Shown here piece after piece: positions 7,312 through 15,684 of a DNA stretch of 64,000 bases (its first letter is position 1; each line of letters begins with the position of its first letter). Under the pieces are notes generated by a model. It did no database searches. It was not told the DNA's origin and saw only the letters and a list, made by a program, of their open reading frames with translations. This stretch comes from QHCA01 sp003244095. Its GTDB lineage: Bacteria > Actinomycetota > Actinomycetes > Mycobacteriales > QHCA01. The DNA lies in the NCBI GenBank assembly GCA_038329965.1, contig JBBQNN010000004.1:1-64000 (forward strand), read 5' to 3'. The position numbers and the translations under genes were made by a program.

Positions 7312-8558
7312 AAGTCCCGGACCTGCTGCGACAGCGGAACTTCCGACTGTTCTTCGAGGGCCAGTCGGTGTCGCTGCTAGGTGACCAGATCTCGCTGCTG
7401 GCCATCCCGCTCACCGCCATCCTGGTCCTGCACGCCGGCGCGGAACAGCTCGGCCTGCTCACGGCGATGAGTCTGCTCCCGAGCCTGCTATTCTCCCTCG
7501 CGGCCGGCGCGGCCATCGACCGGCGCGGCCGGCGCCGGAACACGATGCTCATCGCTGACTGGATCCGAGGCGCCGCGATGCTCAGCCTGCCGGTCGCCTA
7601 CGCGCTGGGCCACCTCACGCTGGTCCACCTGTACCTCGTCGCGTTCGTCGTGGGCACCCTCGACGTGCTGTTCTTCGTCTCCTACAACGCCATGATCGTC
7701 GCGCTGGTGCGCCCACACGAGTACGTCGAGGCCAACGCCCTGCTCAACGGCAGCCGCTCACTCGCCGGCGTGCTCGGCCTGACCCTCGGCGGTGCCCTGG
7801 TCGGCGCCCTCACCGCTCCCGGCGCGCTGCTCGTGGACGCCGTCAGCTTCCTGTACTCCGGCGCCCAGATCGCACGGACCGACCCGACAGAACCGGCCGC
7901 CGACCCAACCCAATCCCACGGCATCTCCCACGGCGCGAGATGGATCGCCGGCAACCCGCTGGTCCGGGCGATGCTCGCCTCGACAGCGACAGTCAACCTG
8001 TTCACGTTCATCGGCAACGCCATCCTGGTCCTTTATGCGAGCCGCACCCTGCACCTGGGGCCGACCCTCATCGGTCTCACTTTCGGCGCCGGCGCGGTCG
8101 GTGGCATCGTCGGCGCTCTCACCGCCCGCAGGCTCGAACACCGGATCGGGCTCGGCCGTGCACTCGTCGTGGGCTCATTCCTGTTCCCGCTGCCCTGGCT
8201 GCTGTTCCCGGCAGCGCACGGCACCGAGGCCATGGTCCTCGGCATGCTCGCCGCCGGTGAGTTCGCCAGCTCCGTCGGCGTCATCTGGCTCGACATCACC
8301 GCCGCAGCGATCTTCGCCCAGCAGATCCCCAACCACCTCCGGTCACGAGTCGCCGGCGCCTACCGCACTGTCAACTACGGCGTCCGTCCCCTCGGCGCCG
8401 TCATCGGCGGCTTCCTCGGCGCATCGATCGGCCTACGCGATGGCCTGTGGATCGCCGCCATCGGCGCGTCATGCGCAGGACTCCCCCTGCTACGCCAGGC
8501 CGTGCTCAGCCTGCGAAGTGCCACCCAACCGCAACCGGCCAGGCAAGCAGCAGTCTGA
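7308..8558 (+). CDS. MFS transporter (MFS_3/enterobactin-exporter type)
   Basis: This 416-residue protein has about 12 transmembrane helices. It begins VPDLLRQRNFRLFFEGQSVS, the usual opening of the MFS_3 group of drug and siderophore exporters, with LLGDQISLLAIPLTAI as the first helix. A motif A-like loop, AIDRRGRRRNTMLIADWIRG, follows helix 2. The GTG start overlaps the ArsR-type gene's stop by four bases, so the two are translationally coupled. The pair looks like a self-regulated efflux operon; the exported compound is unknown. The 3' end overlaps a recombinase remnant on the other strand. Confidence 0.88.
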   Translation: MKVPDLLRQRNFRLFFEGQSVSLLGDQISLLAIPLTAILVLHAGAEQLGLLTAMSLLPSLLFSLAAGAAIDRRGRRRNTMLIADWIRGAAMLSLPVAYALGHLTLVHLYLVAFVVGTLDVLFFVSYNAMIVALVRPHEYVEANALLNGSRSLAGVLGLTLGGALVGALTAPGALLVDAVSFLYSGAQIARTDPTEPAADPTQSHGISHGARWIAGNPLVRAMLASTATVNLFTFIGNAILVLYASRTLHLGPTLIGLTFGAGAVGGIVGALTARRLEHRIGLGRALVVGSFLFPLPWLLFPAAHGTEAMVLGMLAAGEFASSVGVIWLDITAAAIFAQQIPNHLRSRVAGAYRTVNYGVRPLGAVIGGFLGASIGLRDGLWIAAIGASCAGLPLLRQAVLSLRSATQPQPARQAAV

Positions 8559-8690
8559 TTCAGACCGCCACGTGACGTACACACGGAGTGTCGTTGCGCC
8601 GCCTCTGCCGTGCCCGAGCCGGCCGGCGACTGCGCGGATATCCACTCCGCGGCAATCAACTCGGTAGCCGTTGGTGAACCGCACGAACGC
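8555..8690 (-). pseudogene. C-terminal remnant of a tyrosine recombinase (frameshifted)
   Basis: Reading leftward, TATELIAA in one frame continues in the next as GVDIRAVAGRLGHGRGG and then ATTLRVYVTW. These are the GxLGH and catalytic-tyrosine (LRVY) boxes of an actinobacterial integrase family. A one-base loss within GCCGCGGAG explains the frame change. Nothing upstream belongs to the same gene. The remnant supplies exactly the boxes missing from the larger integrase relic at 9560-10506. Confidence 0.65.
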
Positions 8691-8784
8691 GTCGCCCCTC
8701 GGTGGACTTGTCGAGCCCGGGGATGTGCGCAACGGTGCACTCCGCGACCGACCGGACATCGGAAATTGGGGCTGGGCGGCTGCG

Positions 8785-9246
8785 TCAGTCCAGGCAGAAC
8801 TCGTTGCCCTCGGGGTCGGCCATCACGATGAGGCCCCCGCTCATCGGGGGAGCAGGCTCGTCGCGACGTACTCGCGTCGCTCCCAGCGCGACGAGCCGGT
8901 CGCACTCGGCCTCCAGCGCTGCCATCCGCTCCTCCCCCTGCAGCCCGGGGGCCGCACGGACGTCGAGGTGGACCCGGTTCTTGGCGACTTTGTCCTCCGG
9001 CACCTGCTGGAAGAACAGCCGTGGGCCGTGCCCGTCCGGGTCCTCGACGGCCGACCTCGTGTTGCGCTGCTCCTCCGGTACGCCGACCCGCACGAGAAAG
9101 TCGTCCCACGCGGCCAGCGGGTCGGCGCCGTCAGGCAGCTCGACTCCGGGCGGCCCGGGGTGGACGTAGCCCAGTACATCGCGCCAAAAGGATGACAGTG
9201 CCCTCGGGTCATGGGCGTCGAAAGTGACCTGGATGTGGCGGCTCAT
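8785..9246 (-). CDS. VOC-family (glyoxalase/bleomycin-resistance-like) protein
   Basis: This is a complete 153-residue protein starting at ATG 9246 (MSRHIQVTFDAHDPRALSSF), with GGAG seven bases upstream. It has the two beta-alpha-beta-beta-beta halves of the vicinal oxygen chelate fold. Signature strands are LFFQQVPEDKVAKNRVHLDV (metal-ligand histidine) and the C-terminal VMADPEGNEFCLD (metal-ligand glutamate). This subgroup usually lacks known substrates. An upstream DinB-like gene has been reduced to its tail, whose stop overlaps this start, so this is probably the survivor of a two-gene operon. Confidence 0.88.
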   Translation of the reverse strand: MSRHIQVTFDAHDPRALSSFWRDVLGYVHPGPPGVELPDGADPLAAWDDFLVRVGVPEEQRNTRSAVEDPDGHGPRLFFQQVPEDKVAKNRVHLDVRAAPGLQGEERMAALEAECDRLVALGATRVRRDEPAPPMSGGLIVMADPEGNEFCLD

Positions 9247-9370
9247 CGGGCTGCTCCGTTCGTAGCGGGTTTCGTGTGCAGGTAAGGGTCGCGCATCAGG
9301 CGGACCTCGGACAGGTGGTGGATCAGCTCGCGGTGGACGTGCGGCACCCGATCGGCATGGGCAGCGCGGG
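9243..9370 (-). pseudogene. C-terminal fragment of a DinB-family protein
   Basis: A frame ending in TGA at 9243-9245 reads ADRVPHVHRELIHHLSEVRL and then MRDPYLHTKPATNG. The HxxxELIHHLxE...LRDLYL pattern is the final helix of DinB/mycothiol-transferase-type proteins. No DinB sequence is visible further upstream; instead the frame enters the 3' flank of the integrase relic. The TGA overlaps the ATG of the VOC gene, which suggests former translational coupling. Confidence 0.45.
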
Positions 9371-9559
9371 GAAGGGCTCCTTCGCGCCGACCGGGACTCG
9401 GATCCTTCCTTGTTGTCTGTTTCGAGCCTTCCTGCTCGGCTCACCGGGGACCGCGTGGGCGATGCGCTGCAAGGCCAGGCTTGCCTTCTGCCCAAACTCG
9501 CGTCGAACCGGCTGGGTCAGCCCCTCGTACATCGCCACCTGGAGAGCGTCTCGCACTGA

Positions 9560-10506
9560 CCCAGGACGTAGGACGCGGTGGCATTCGGCGGCCGAAGCGC
9601 GGCCGCGGCGCGCTGGCCGGCTCGGACACCGAGGCCGAGTACAAGCGCGGCTACCAGCTCGGTGGCGCTGTAGTGACGCAACGCGTGAAGGTGCGTGCTG
9701 AGCCCGACGCGGGCAGCCATCTTGCGGTAGCGCTGGCTGATCGAGTCCGGCACCAGGGGAGTCGATCCGTCGGCCGACAGGGAGAAGACGAACGCGCCGG
9801 CGGCGAGCTCGACCCCGAGGGCGGCGGCCAGCGCGACACATCTGTCGTGGTGCTCCTGCATTACTTCGACGGTCTCGGGGTCGAGTGCAACCCGGCGCTG
9901 CTGGTGGGTCTTGGTGTCCTTCTCCCAGCGGTCCTTGCCGTCCTGGGCGATGCTGCGGCTCAGCGACGCGACGCCGTTGACCAGGTCGAGGCGCTCCCAA
10001 CGCAGCGCGCACAGCTCGCCGCGGCGAGCGCCGGTGGTCATGGCGAGCCAGACGAACGTGCCCCAGTCGGGGTCCTTCCAGGCTTCGTCGGCCAGCAGGG
10101 CAGCCTCGGCCGGCGACGGTGGCCGCGGGTCGGGCGTCGGCGCGGAGGGCAACTCGGCGTGAGCTGTTGGGCTGTGCGCGATCCAGCGCCACCGCACCGC
10201 TCGCTTGAGGGCGCCGGACAGGATCCAATGAATCTGCCGAACAGTGGAGGCGCCCAACGCCCGGCAGACGTGGGCCGGGCATTCGATCGCCGTACAGCCG
10301 GCGACGGCGCAGTCGTGCGCCTTGCGAGTGCGGTGCTTCACGGTCTTGCACTCGTGCGGCCAGGTGGTGCGGTGATAGACCTGCATCCGTCCGCCGCAGT
10401 GCTCCCGGCAGGCCCGAAGCTGCAAGCGCCCCACTCGGCAGCGAGTCGAGCCGCCACGCGACCGTCGTGGACGAGCCTTAGGAGTCTTCACGCCGCCAGC
10501 GGACAA
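9560..10506 (-). pseudogene. Tyrosine recombinase/integrase, truncated and internally deleted
   Basis: The frame encodes most of an actinobacterial phage-type integrase: a cysteine/histidine-rich insert (CREHCGGR, HRTTWPHEC, GCTAIECPAHVC), the TVRQIHWILSGALKRAVRW helix, the Arg-I box TTGARRGELCALRW, and the HxxR box LHALRHYSATELVAA. The expected GVDxRTVAGRLGHGGGGATT stretch is missing. The sequence resumes in another frame as LYSASVSEP and later FGRRMPPRP, so about 22 codons with the GxLGH box are deleted. The N-terminal ~100 residues are also absent. It lies 130 bp outside the distal tRNA-Lys att copy. Confidence 0.75.
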
Positions 10507-10638
10507 ATAGGCTTCAAGTCACAATGCCATGTCACGAGGCAAACCCGCGACCACCAGGCCCGGCGTGGCAGGCGCGACGAGGAGGAGCGATAGCGCTCTG
10601 ACCTAAAAGAACGTCGATCACAGAGTCGGGCAAGACGA

Positions 10639-10683
10639 GTGGGCCGCCTGGGATTCGAACCCAGAACCTACGGATTAAAAGTC
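10639..10683. repeat. Distal attachment site: 45-bp copy of the tRNA-Lys 3' part
   Basis: The 45 bases from GTGGGCCGCC to ATTAAAAGTC are identical to 21139-21183. They cover the tRNA from the anticodon stem-loop through the T-arm to the acceptor 3' strand. The 5' half is absent and the flank is unrelated, so this is an attachment duplication and not a tRNA gene. Confidence 0.85.
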
Positions 10684-10799
10684 ACGTACCGGCCTGCCAA
10701 CGAGTGCCAAGCCGTACCGAGAGGTTCGCCTTTACGCAGGTCAGCGGCACCGGGCGTGTCACCTGGTGCGATCTGTTGCCACCTGCGACCACAGCGTTC

Positions 10800-10816
10800 G
10801 TGCACAGTCCGTGCAC
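10800..10816. promoter_or_regulatory. Candidate integrase arm-type site (distal end)
   Basis: GTGCACAGTCCGTGCAC contains two GTGCAC boxes one helical turn apart (11 bp). It lies 116 bp inside the distal attachment core. A near copy, GTGCACACTCTGTGCAC, lies inside the other end at 21052-21068. Apart from this, I see no gene in 10684-10984. Confidence 0.5.
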
Positions 10817-10984
10817 GGTTGGGCGCTGCGGAGGGGCCGAGCGTCGCGATGCGAGATCTAGTGCCCGGGAACCACGACGCAACGGATTTCGAATCCGCTG
10901 TATGCAATGCACCGAGCCGCCCCCTGCAGCCGCGACACGTCCCGTCGTAGCGGAGTCTCATGCGGCGGGCTGCGCACGCGGAAG

Positions 10985-11166
10985 CCGTGCAGCACACCCG
11001 GCGGAACGACGACCAGCTCTCCGGCCTCGCACACCCGCTGGTGATCGCCGCAGCGGACCAGGACACGACCGCTGACCACCCGCAGGACCTCATCGCCTTC
11101 GTGGGCGTGAACGGGGCCAACGTCACCGTCAGGCAGGCGACCGGCTACCACCATCAGCCGAGACAC
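10985..11166 (-). pseudogene. Cupin-domain gene fragment
   Basis: The frame reads SRLMVVAGRLPDGDVGPVHA, then HEGDEVLRVVSGRVLVRCGD and GELVVVPPGVLHGFRV. That is one cupin barrel with an HxH...E-type first motif and a PxGxxHxF second motif. The normal N-terminal lead-in and everything after the second motif are missing; the downstream sequence has no cupin character. It is probably an internal fragment brought in or cut by rearrangement inside the island. Confidence 0.65.
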
Positions 11167-11241
11167 TCTTGGTGGGCCACTCTCTCGTTATCGTCGGGCT
11201 TGGGTCGCCGGGTGATCGGGTTCGGCCGTGGACGAGGAGTC

Positions 11242-11337
11242 ATGTTGAAGCTTCGTGAAGGCTTGGCTGACGCGTTGGTCGCCGAGGGCGTCGAGGTGGT
11301 CTTCGCCTTGATGGGTCGCCGGGCTATCCGAGGGTGA
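11242..11337 (+). pseudogene. N-terminal fragment of a thiamine-pyrophosphate enzyme
   Basis: ATG 11242 is preceded by AGGAG and encodes MLKLREGLADALVAEGVEVV and then FALMG, the conserved start of acetolactate-synthase-like TPP-binding proteins. After 25 residues the frame becomes RRAIRG and stops. The break coincides with the 3' end of the convergent RCC1-repeat gene, so the enzyme gene was cut there. Confidence 0.6.
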
Positions 11338-13960
11338 AGGTCTGATCGGCGAGAACTCCAGCGACCACCCGGGTAGCGGTGCCGGAGAGCTGGGTGGGGC
11401 TGGTCCGCTGGGTGTAGTCGCCGAGGCCGAGCTGACCGTAGGTGTTCTGACCCCAGCACCACAGGGTGCTGTCGGTGCGGGTGGCGCAGGTGTGGGCGTG
11501 GGCCGCGGCGATGGTGTTCCAGGTGGTGGCGGCGCCGACCTGGACCGGGCTGGTCTGCGGTGAGACGCTGCCGATCCCGAGCTGACCATTGACGTTTCTG
11601 CCCCAGCACCACAGGGTGCCGTCGGTACGGGTCGCGCAGCTGTACAGCCAGCCGAGGCCGACGGTGTTCCACACGGCGGCGCCGATCTGGACCGGGCTTA
11701 CCTGTGGTGTGGCCACACTGCCGATGCCGACCTGGCCGCCGGTGTTGTCGCCCCAGCACCACAGGGTGTGGTCGGTGCGGGTGGCGCAGGTGTGGGAGTA
11801 ACCAACTGTGACGGTATCCCAATTGGTGACTGCGGCCCCGACCTGGACCGGGGTGCCTTGCGGTGTGACGACGTTGCCGATCCCGACCTGGCCGACGTTG
11901 TTGAGGCCCCAGCACCACAGGGTGTGGTCGGTGCGGGTGGCGCAGGTGCCGCCGGCGCCGGCGCTGGCCTGGGTCCAGGTGTTGAGCAGGCCGACCCGGA
12001 CCGGGCTGGTCTGGATCGCGACGATGCCGATGCCCAGCTGCCCGTCGCCGTCGTAGCCCCAGCACCACAGCGAGCCGTCGGTCTTCGTCGCGCAGGTGAA
12101 GATTGTGCCGACGGCGACCGTCGCCCAGGTGGTTCCGGCGACCTGGGTCGGCACGTACTTGGTAGCCGTACTGCCGACCCCGAGCTGCCCGTAGTTGTTC
12201 TGACCCCAGCACCACAGGGTGCCAGCGGCCAACACGCCGCAAGCGTGAGAAGTACCACTGCCGGCGCTGGTCCAGGAGGTCGCGGCGCCGACCTGTACCC
12301 GGGTGCTGGTCGCGCGGGTGGCCCCGTCGCCGAGTTGCCCGTAGGTGTTCTGACCCCAGCACCACAGGGTGCCGTCGGCCTTGGGGGCGCAGGTGTGACC
12401 GAGGCCGCCCGCGCCGACCGCGGCCCAGGTGGACAGCGCGCCGACCTGGCCGGGGACGTTCGTCTGTGTGGTGTTCCCGGCGCCGAGTTGCCCGTTGGTG
12501 TTGACGCCCCAGCACCACAGCGTGCCGCCGCCGGTCCGGGTAGCGCAGGTGAAGGCGCTACCGGCGCCCACGGTCGCCCAGGTCGTCGCCACCCCGACTT
12601 GGGCCGGGGTGAACTGCCGGGTGGCGTAGTTGCCGACTCCGGCCTGCCCGTTGTTGTTCCTACCCCAGCACCACAGCGTGCCATCGGTCTGAGTACCGCA
12701 GGTGTGGGAGGAACCGGCCGACACGCTGGCCCACGTGGTCGCCACCCCGACTTGGATGGGACTCATCTGCGGCGTGACGTTGTTGCCGATCCCGACCTGA
12801 TAGTCGGCGTTGTTCCCCCAGCACCACAGGGTGCCGTCGGACTTCGTTGCGCAAGCATGCTGGTCACCGACCTCTACCGTCGCCCAGGTGGTGGCCACGC
12901 CGACCTGCACGGGGCTCTTCTGCGGAGTGACGATGCTGCCGATCCCGATCTGGCCCTGGCTATTGTTGCCCCAACACCACAGGGTGCCGTCGGTCTTCGT
13001 CGCGCAGGTGTCGCCCGCGGCGGCACTCACCGTCGCCCATGTGGTCAGCGCCCCGACCTGCACCGGGCTCGCCTGCGCGGTCAAGTTGCCCTGTCCCAGC
13101 TCACCCACCGAGTTGTCGCCCCAGCACCACAGGGTGCCGTTGGTCTTCGTCGCGCAGGTGTAGCTGCTGCCGGTTCCGACGGCGGCCCACGTCGTACCGG
13201 TGATCTGGGTGGGGCTGGCCTGAAGCAGACCGCCGACCCCAAGCTGACCGCTGGTGTTGAGGCCCCAACACCACAGGGTGTGATCGGTGCGGGTGGCGCA
13301 ACCGTTGCTGCCGCCAGAAGAGACCGCGTTCCATGTCGTGGCGCCGGTGCTCTCCTGCGTGGGGGACAACTCTGCGGAGAAGTCGGCGACACCGCCCTGG
13401 CCGAGCGTCCCGTCGCCGAACCACTTCAGCACCGCCGTCACCGTCACCGTGCTGCTGGCCGCGCTTTCCGCGGTCCAGCTACGCCAGACGGCGATCACCG
13501 TGTAGGTGTACGTGCCGGCCGGTACGGACGGGTCTGCGCAGGTGAGGGTGCCGGCCGGGATGAAGGTGGCGCTGTTCGCCGGGTCCGTGCCGCAGGCGTT
13601 CGAGGGGGTCGCACCCGCGTAACGGATGACGGTATAGCCGGCGAGTGTCCCCGAGGGAGGTGTGGGCGCGGTCCAGTTCACGGTGACCGTCGCCCCGGAT
13701 GCTGAGGCGGTGACGCCGGTCGGGGCGGCCAGGGTGCCGGTGGTGCCGGCCCCGCTGCCGGCGCCGGCGCTGTGCCAGTACGCCAGCGCGGAGGGAGCCA
13801 CGATCACCGTCAAGGCCAGCGCGACACCCGTCACGACCGCGAAGCGCCTCGCTCGAAACGCCGACACCCGCATATGGCCGCGCGGGACGCCTCGCCACGC
13901 CGGGCACGCCGCGAGACCCAGGCGCCGCGAGCGGCCGGCCCGAGTCTTTGGCGGGGTCAT
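11324..13960 (-). CDS. Secreted RCC1-repeat (beta-propeller) protein with FN3 domain
   Basis: This is an 878-residue protein. ATG 13960 is preceded closely by AGGAG. A basic leader of about 40 residues is followed by the hydrophobic stretch FAVVTGVALALTVIVAPSAL and by AYWHSAGAGSGAGTTG. A fibronectin-type III domain spans roughly residues 78-175. Thirteen RCC1-like repeats fill the rest, each ending in a variant of CATRTDGTLWCWG, with N..GQLG.G and P.QVG between them. Every repeat has a cysteine about ten residues before the CWG cysteine, which suggests one disulphide per blade. It is probably an exported, surface or extracellular propeller. The small AYW protein upstream is on the same strand, 120 bp away. 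Confidence 0.85.
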   Translation of the reverse strand: MTPPKTRAGRSRRLGLAACPAWRGVPRGHMRVSAFRARRFAVVTGVALALTVIVAPSALAYWHSAGAGSGAGTTGTLAAPTGVTASASGATVTVNWTAPTPPSGTLAGYTVIRYAGATPSNACGTDPANSATFIPAGTLTCADPSVPAGTYTYTVIAVWRSWTAESAASSTVTVTAVLKWFGDGTLGQGGVADFSAELSPTQESTGATTWNAVSSGGSNGCATRTDHTLWCWGLNTSGQLGVGGLLQASPTQITGTTWAAVGTGSSYTCATKTNGTLWCWGDNSVGELGQGNLTAQASPVQVGALTTWATVSAAAGDTCATKTDGTLWCWGNNSQGQIGIGSIVTPQKSPVQVGVATTWATVEVGDQHACATKSDGTLWCWGNNADYQVGIGNNVTPQMSPIQVGVATTWASVSAGSSHTCGTQTDGTLWCWGRNNNGQAGVGNYATRQFTPAQVGVATTWATVGAGSAFTCATRTGGGTLWCWGVNTNGQLGAGNTTQTNVPGQVGALSTWAAVGAGGLGHTCAPKADGTLWCWGQNTYGQLGDGATRATSTRVQVGAATSWTSAGSGTSHACGVLAAGTLWCWGQNNYGQLGVGSTATKYVPTQVAGTTWATVAVGTIFTCATKTDGSLWCWGYDGDGQLGIGIVAIQTSPVRVGLLNTWTQASAGAGGTCATRTDHTLWCWGLNNVGQVGIGNVVTPQGTPVQVGAAVTNWDTVTVGYSHTCATRTDHTLWCWGDNTGGQVGIGSVATPQVSPVQIGAAVWNTVGLGWLYSCATRTDGTLWCWGRNVNGQLGIGSVSPQTSPVQVGAATTWNTIAAAHAHTCATRTDSTLWCWGQNTYGQLGLGDYTQRTSPTQLSGTATRVVAGVLADQTFTLG

Positions 13961-14080
13961 GCGACTCCTGTCATGAGTGAGCTTGGCCGCCGTGGCCTGG
14001 TAGGGATAACGCCGAGTCGCCGGGGTAGTGCGAGGGATGTCCCCCCGCGTCACCCGGCGACGTTCGTGCGGCTGGTGCGA

Positions 14081-14575
14081 CTAGCTGACGGCGTATGCCA
14101 GGTTGACCGTGACGTTCTTGCACAGGTCCTGGTTGACGGCCCGGTTGATCATCTGCAGGGTCGCGCCGGTCGTGGCCTGCGCGCCGCCGGAACCCGAGGT
14201 GAACGACACCGAACTGGTACCGGCGACGAGCACCGGCGTGCCAACCGACGGCTTGGAGGGCTGGACGATCGTGAAGTCGGCCGCCGTGCAGCCGGCGTTG
14301 CTGGTCGAGGAGACGCTGATCACGACGGAGGTGATCGACACGTCAGTCGCAGCGGGGTTGTTCACGGTGAAATCGACCGGCTGCGCCGTGCCACCGGGAA
14401 CCAGACCGGAGTGGGTGCTGTTCTGCGTCACGGTCAGCGCGGTGGCGGTTCCGGTCGTGCCGGAGCCGGTGCCGGAGCCCGTGGTCGTCCAGTAGGCGAA
14501 GGCGGCGCCGGCGCCGGCCAGGACGATCGCCACGGTGCCGGCGACGACGGAAAGGCGCTTCCTGTTCGCGTTCAT
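14081..14575 (-). CDS. Small secreted protein with AYW signal-peptide motif (TasA/SipW-substrate-like)
   Basis: This 164-residue protein begins MNANRKRLSVVAGTVAIVLA, with GGAGGA five bases before ATG 14575. The signal region ends AFAYWTTTGSGTGSGTTGT, closely resembling the AYWHSAGAGSG motif of the downstream RCC1 protein. The mature part is beta-rich (VDFTVNNPAATDVSITSVVI) with only two cysteines (GCTAAD and DLCKN), which could form one disulphide. The AYW/glycine-rich junction resembles substrates of SipW-type signal peptidases, but no such peptidase gene is in the window. Function is unknown; I infer a partner or anchor for the RCC1 protein. Confidence 0.7.
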   Translation of the reverse strand: MNANRKRLSVVAGTVAIVLAGAGAAFAYWTTTGSGTGSGTTGTATALTVTQNSTHSGLVPGGTAQPVDFTVNNPAATDVSITSVVISVSSTSNAGCTAADFTIVQPSKPSVGTPVLVAGTSSVSFTSGSGGAQATTGATLQMINRAVNQDLCKNVTVNLAYAVS

Positions 14576-14739
14576 GATGTCCTCCGTTCTGCGTAGAAGA
14601 ATGAGGACACCGAACGAAGCCTCACGCCATTCCGGCCTAGCCACCGCCAGCTCATACGAACTGGCCGGGCAGGTGGTCGGCCACGACGCGCGGCTCGACA
14701 CTCATCACATCGGCGGACCCGGCGGGCTTCTGTTCCGCC

Positions 14740-14990
14740 GAACGGGCCCAAATCGTGGCCGCCGAACTCCACCACGTCGTCGTGCAGTTCTGCCCGCCCG
14801 CGGTGGAACCGGCCGTAGAACTTCAGCAACAGCGCAAGGCCGAGCTGGTGTCACGGTGCTTCGCCGCGACCAGGTGTGGCTCAGCACCGACCAACGTCCA
14901 GTGCTCAACCAGGTCCCGAGCGGTCTTCTTCTTGGCGTCCTCGGTGCTTCCAGCCTCTTGCTTGACGTCAAGCCAATGCCGCTCGCGCAT
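14740..14990 (-). pseudogene. Tn3-family transposase, N-terminal fragment (frameshifted)
   Basis: From ATG 14990 the frame contains ARDLVEHWTLVGAEPHLVAA and then KHRDT. It continues in the neighbouring frame as LGLALLLKFYGRFHRGRAEL and HDDVVEF. This is the DUF4158 region at the N-terminus of Tn3 transposases (EHWTLV..E, RLGFALLLKFF). Only about 80 of roughly 1,000 residues remain, with one frameshift near 14830. The stretch 14991-15252 holds nothing I recognise. Confidence 0.6.
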
Positions 14991-15252
14991 GGTCCCGTCT
15001 TTCGATGGCTGTCTCGATGTCGGCCACCGAGCTTGGTTGCCATCTCGGCAAGGTCGGTCCACGGTAAATCGGCAATGAAGACCGCTGGGGATCAGTTGGG
15101 GTGCTCATGGGCTGATGATGCATGAGTCACCTCTCTAAGGTCTCGCCTTGCCAGCCGGGCGGACCCTCGGTGCGCGTGGATCTCGTCGCGTGACATTGGC
15201 TAGCTGCGTCGAACGAGCGCGTGGAATCACCCTGGGTGCTGAGGGTCGGCAG

Positions 15253-15684
15253 TGAACCGCCCTGACTTTCTTGGAGGCCGGGTTATGCCGCGTTGTGCTG
15301 GGTGAGGGCGGCGTTCTGAGGGTAGTGGGTGTTCTCGTACTGGGTGGGTGGGATGTGACCGATGCTGCCGTGCAGCCGGGTGTCGTTGAACCACTGGACC
15401 CGGCTGGCGGTGGCCAGTTCGAGGTCACCGACACCTCGCCACGGACCCTCGTGCCAGACCGGTTGGTGTAGCGGATGGAGGTGTATTGGCTGCCGGCATC
15501 ACTGTGATGCACCAGCCCGGCCCATGTCCTCACCGGCCCGGGCGCGGGTCCACAACGCCATGTCCAAGGCGTCAAGGGGCAGGTCGGTGGGCATCGACGT
15601 TGCGGTGCGCCAACCGACGATCCGCCGGCTGAACGCATCGGCGACTAATGCGGTGAACGCCGTCCCCGCCCAGGTCGGGACGTA
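15253..15684 (-). pseudogene. IS3-family transposase orfB, 3' portion
   Basis: Reading leftward from 15684: YVPTWAGTAFTALVADAFSR and RIVGWRTATSM (DDE-domain core), HHSDAGSQYTSIRYT, and in a shifted frame RVQWFNDTRLHGSIGHIPPT ending QHNAA. These are the rve-domain motifs of IS3 orfB, including the second catalytic Asp (HSDxGSQYTS). At least one frameshift is present. The terminal TGAACCGCCCTGACTTTCTTGG at 15253 looks like the element's end. The 5' portion of the same gene is at 17201-17523. Confidence 0.75.

Noticed and set aside
10639..10683. A second tRNA-Lys gene
   Set aside because: Only the 3' 44 nucleotides are present, with no D-arm or 5' acceptor strand, so it is an att duplication.
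11768..13705. A 645-codon plus-strand ORF covering most of the RCC1 gene
   Set aside because: It is the antisense of the repeated CWG blades. It has no start context and no domain, and the minus strand has clear RCC1 repeats, a signal peptide and a ribosome-binding site.
14081..14575. A definite SipW/TasA biofilm system
   Set aside because: The AYW motif resembles SipW substrates, but no SipW-type signal peptidase is in the window, so only the motif similarity is reported.
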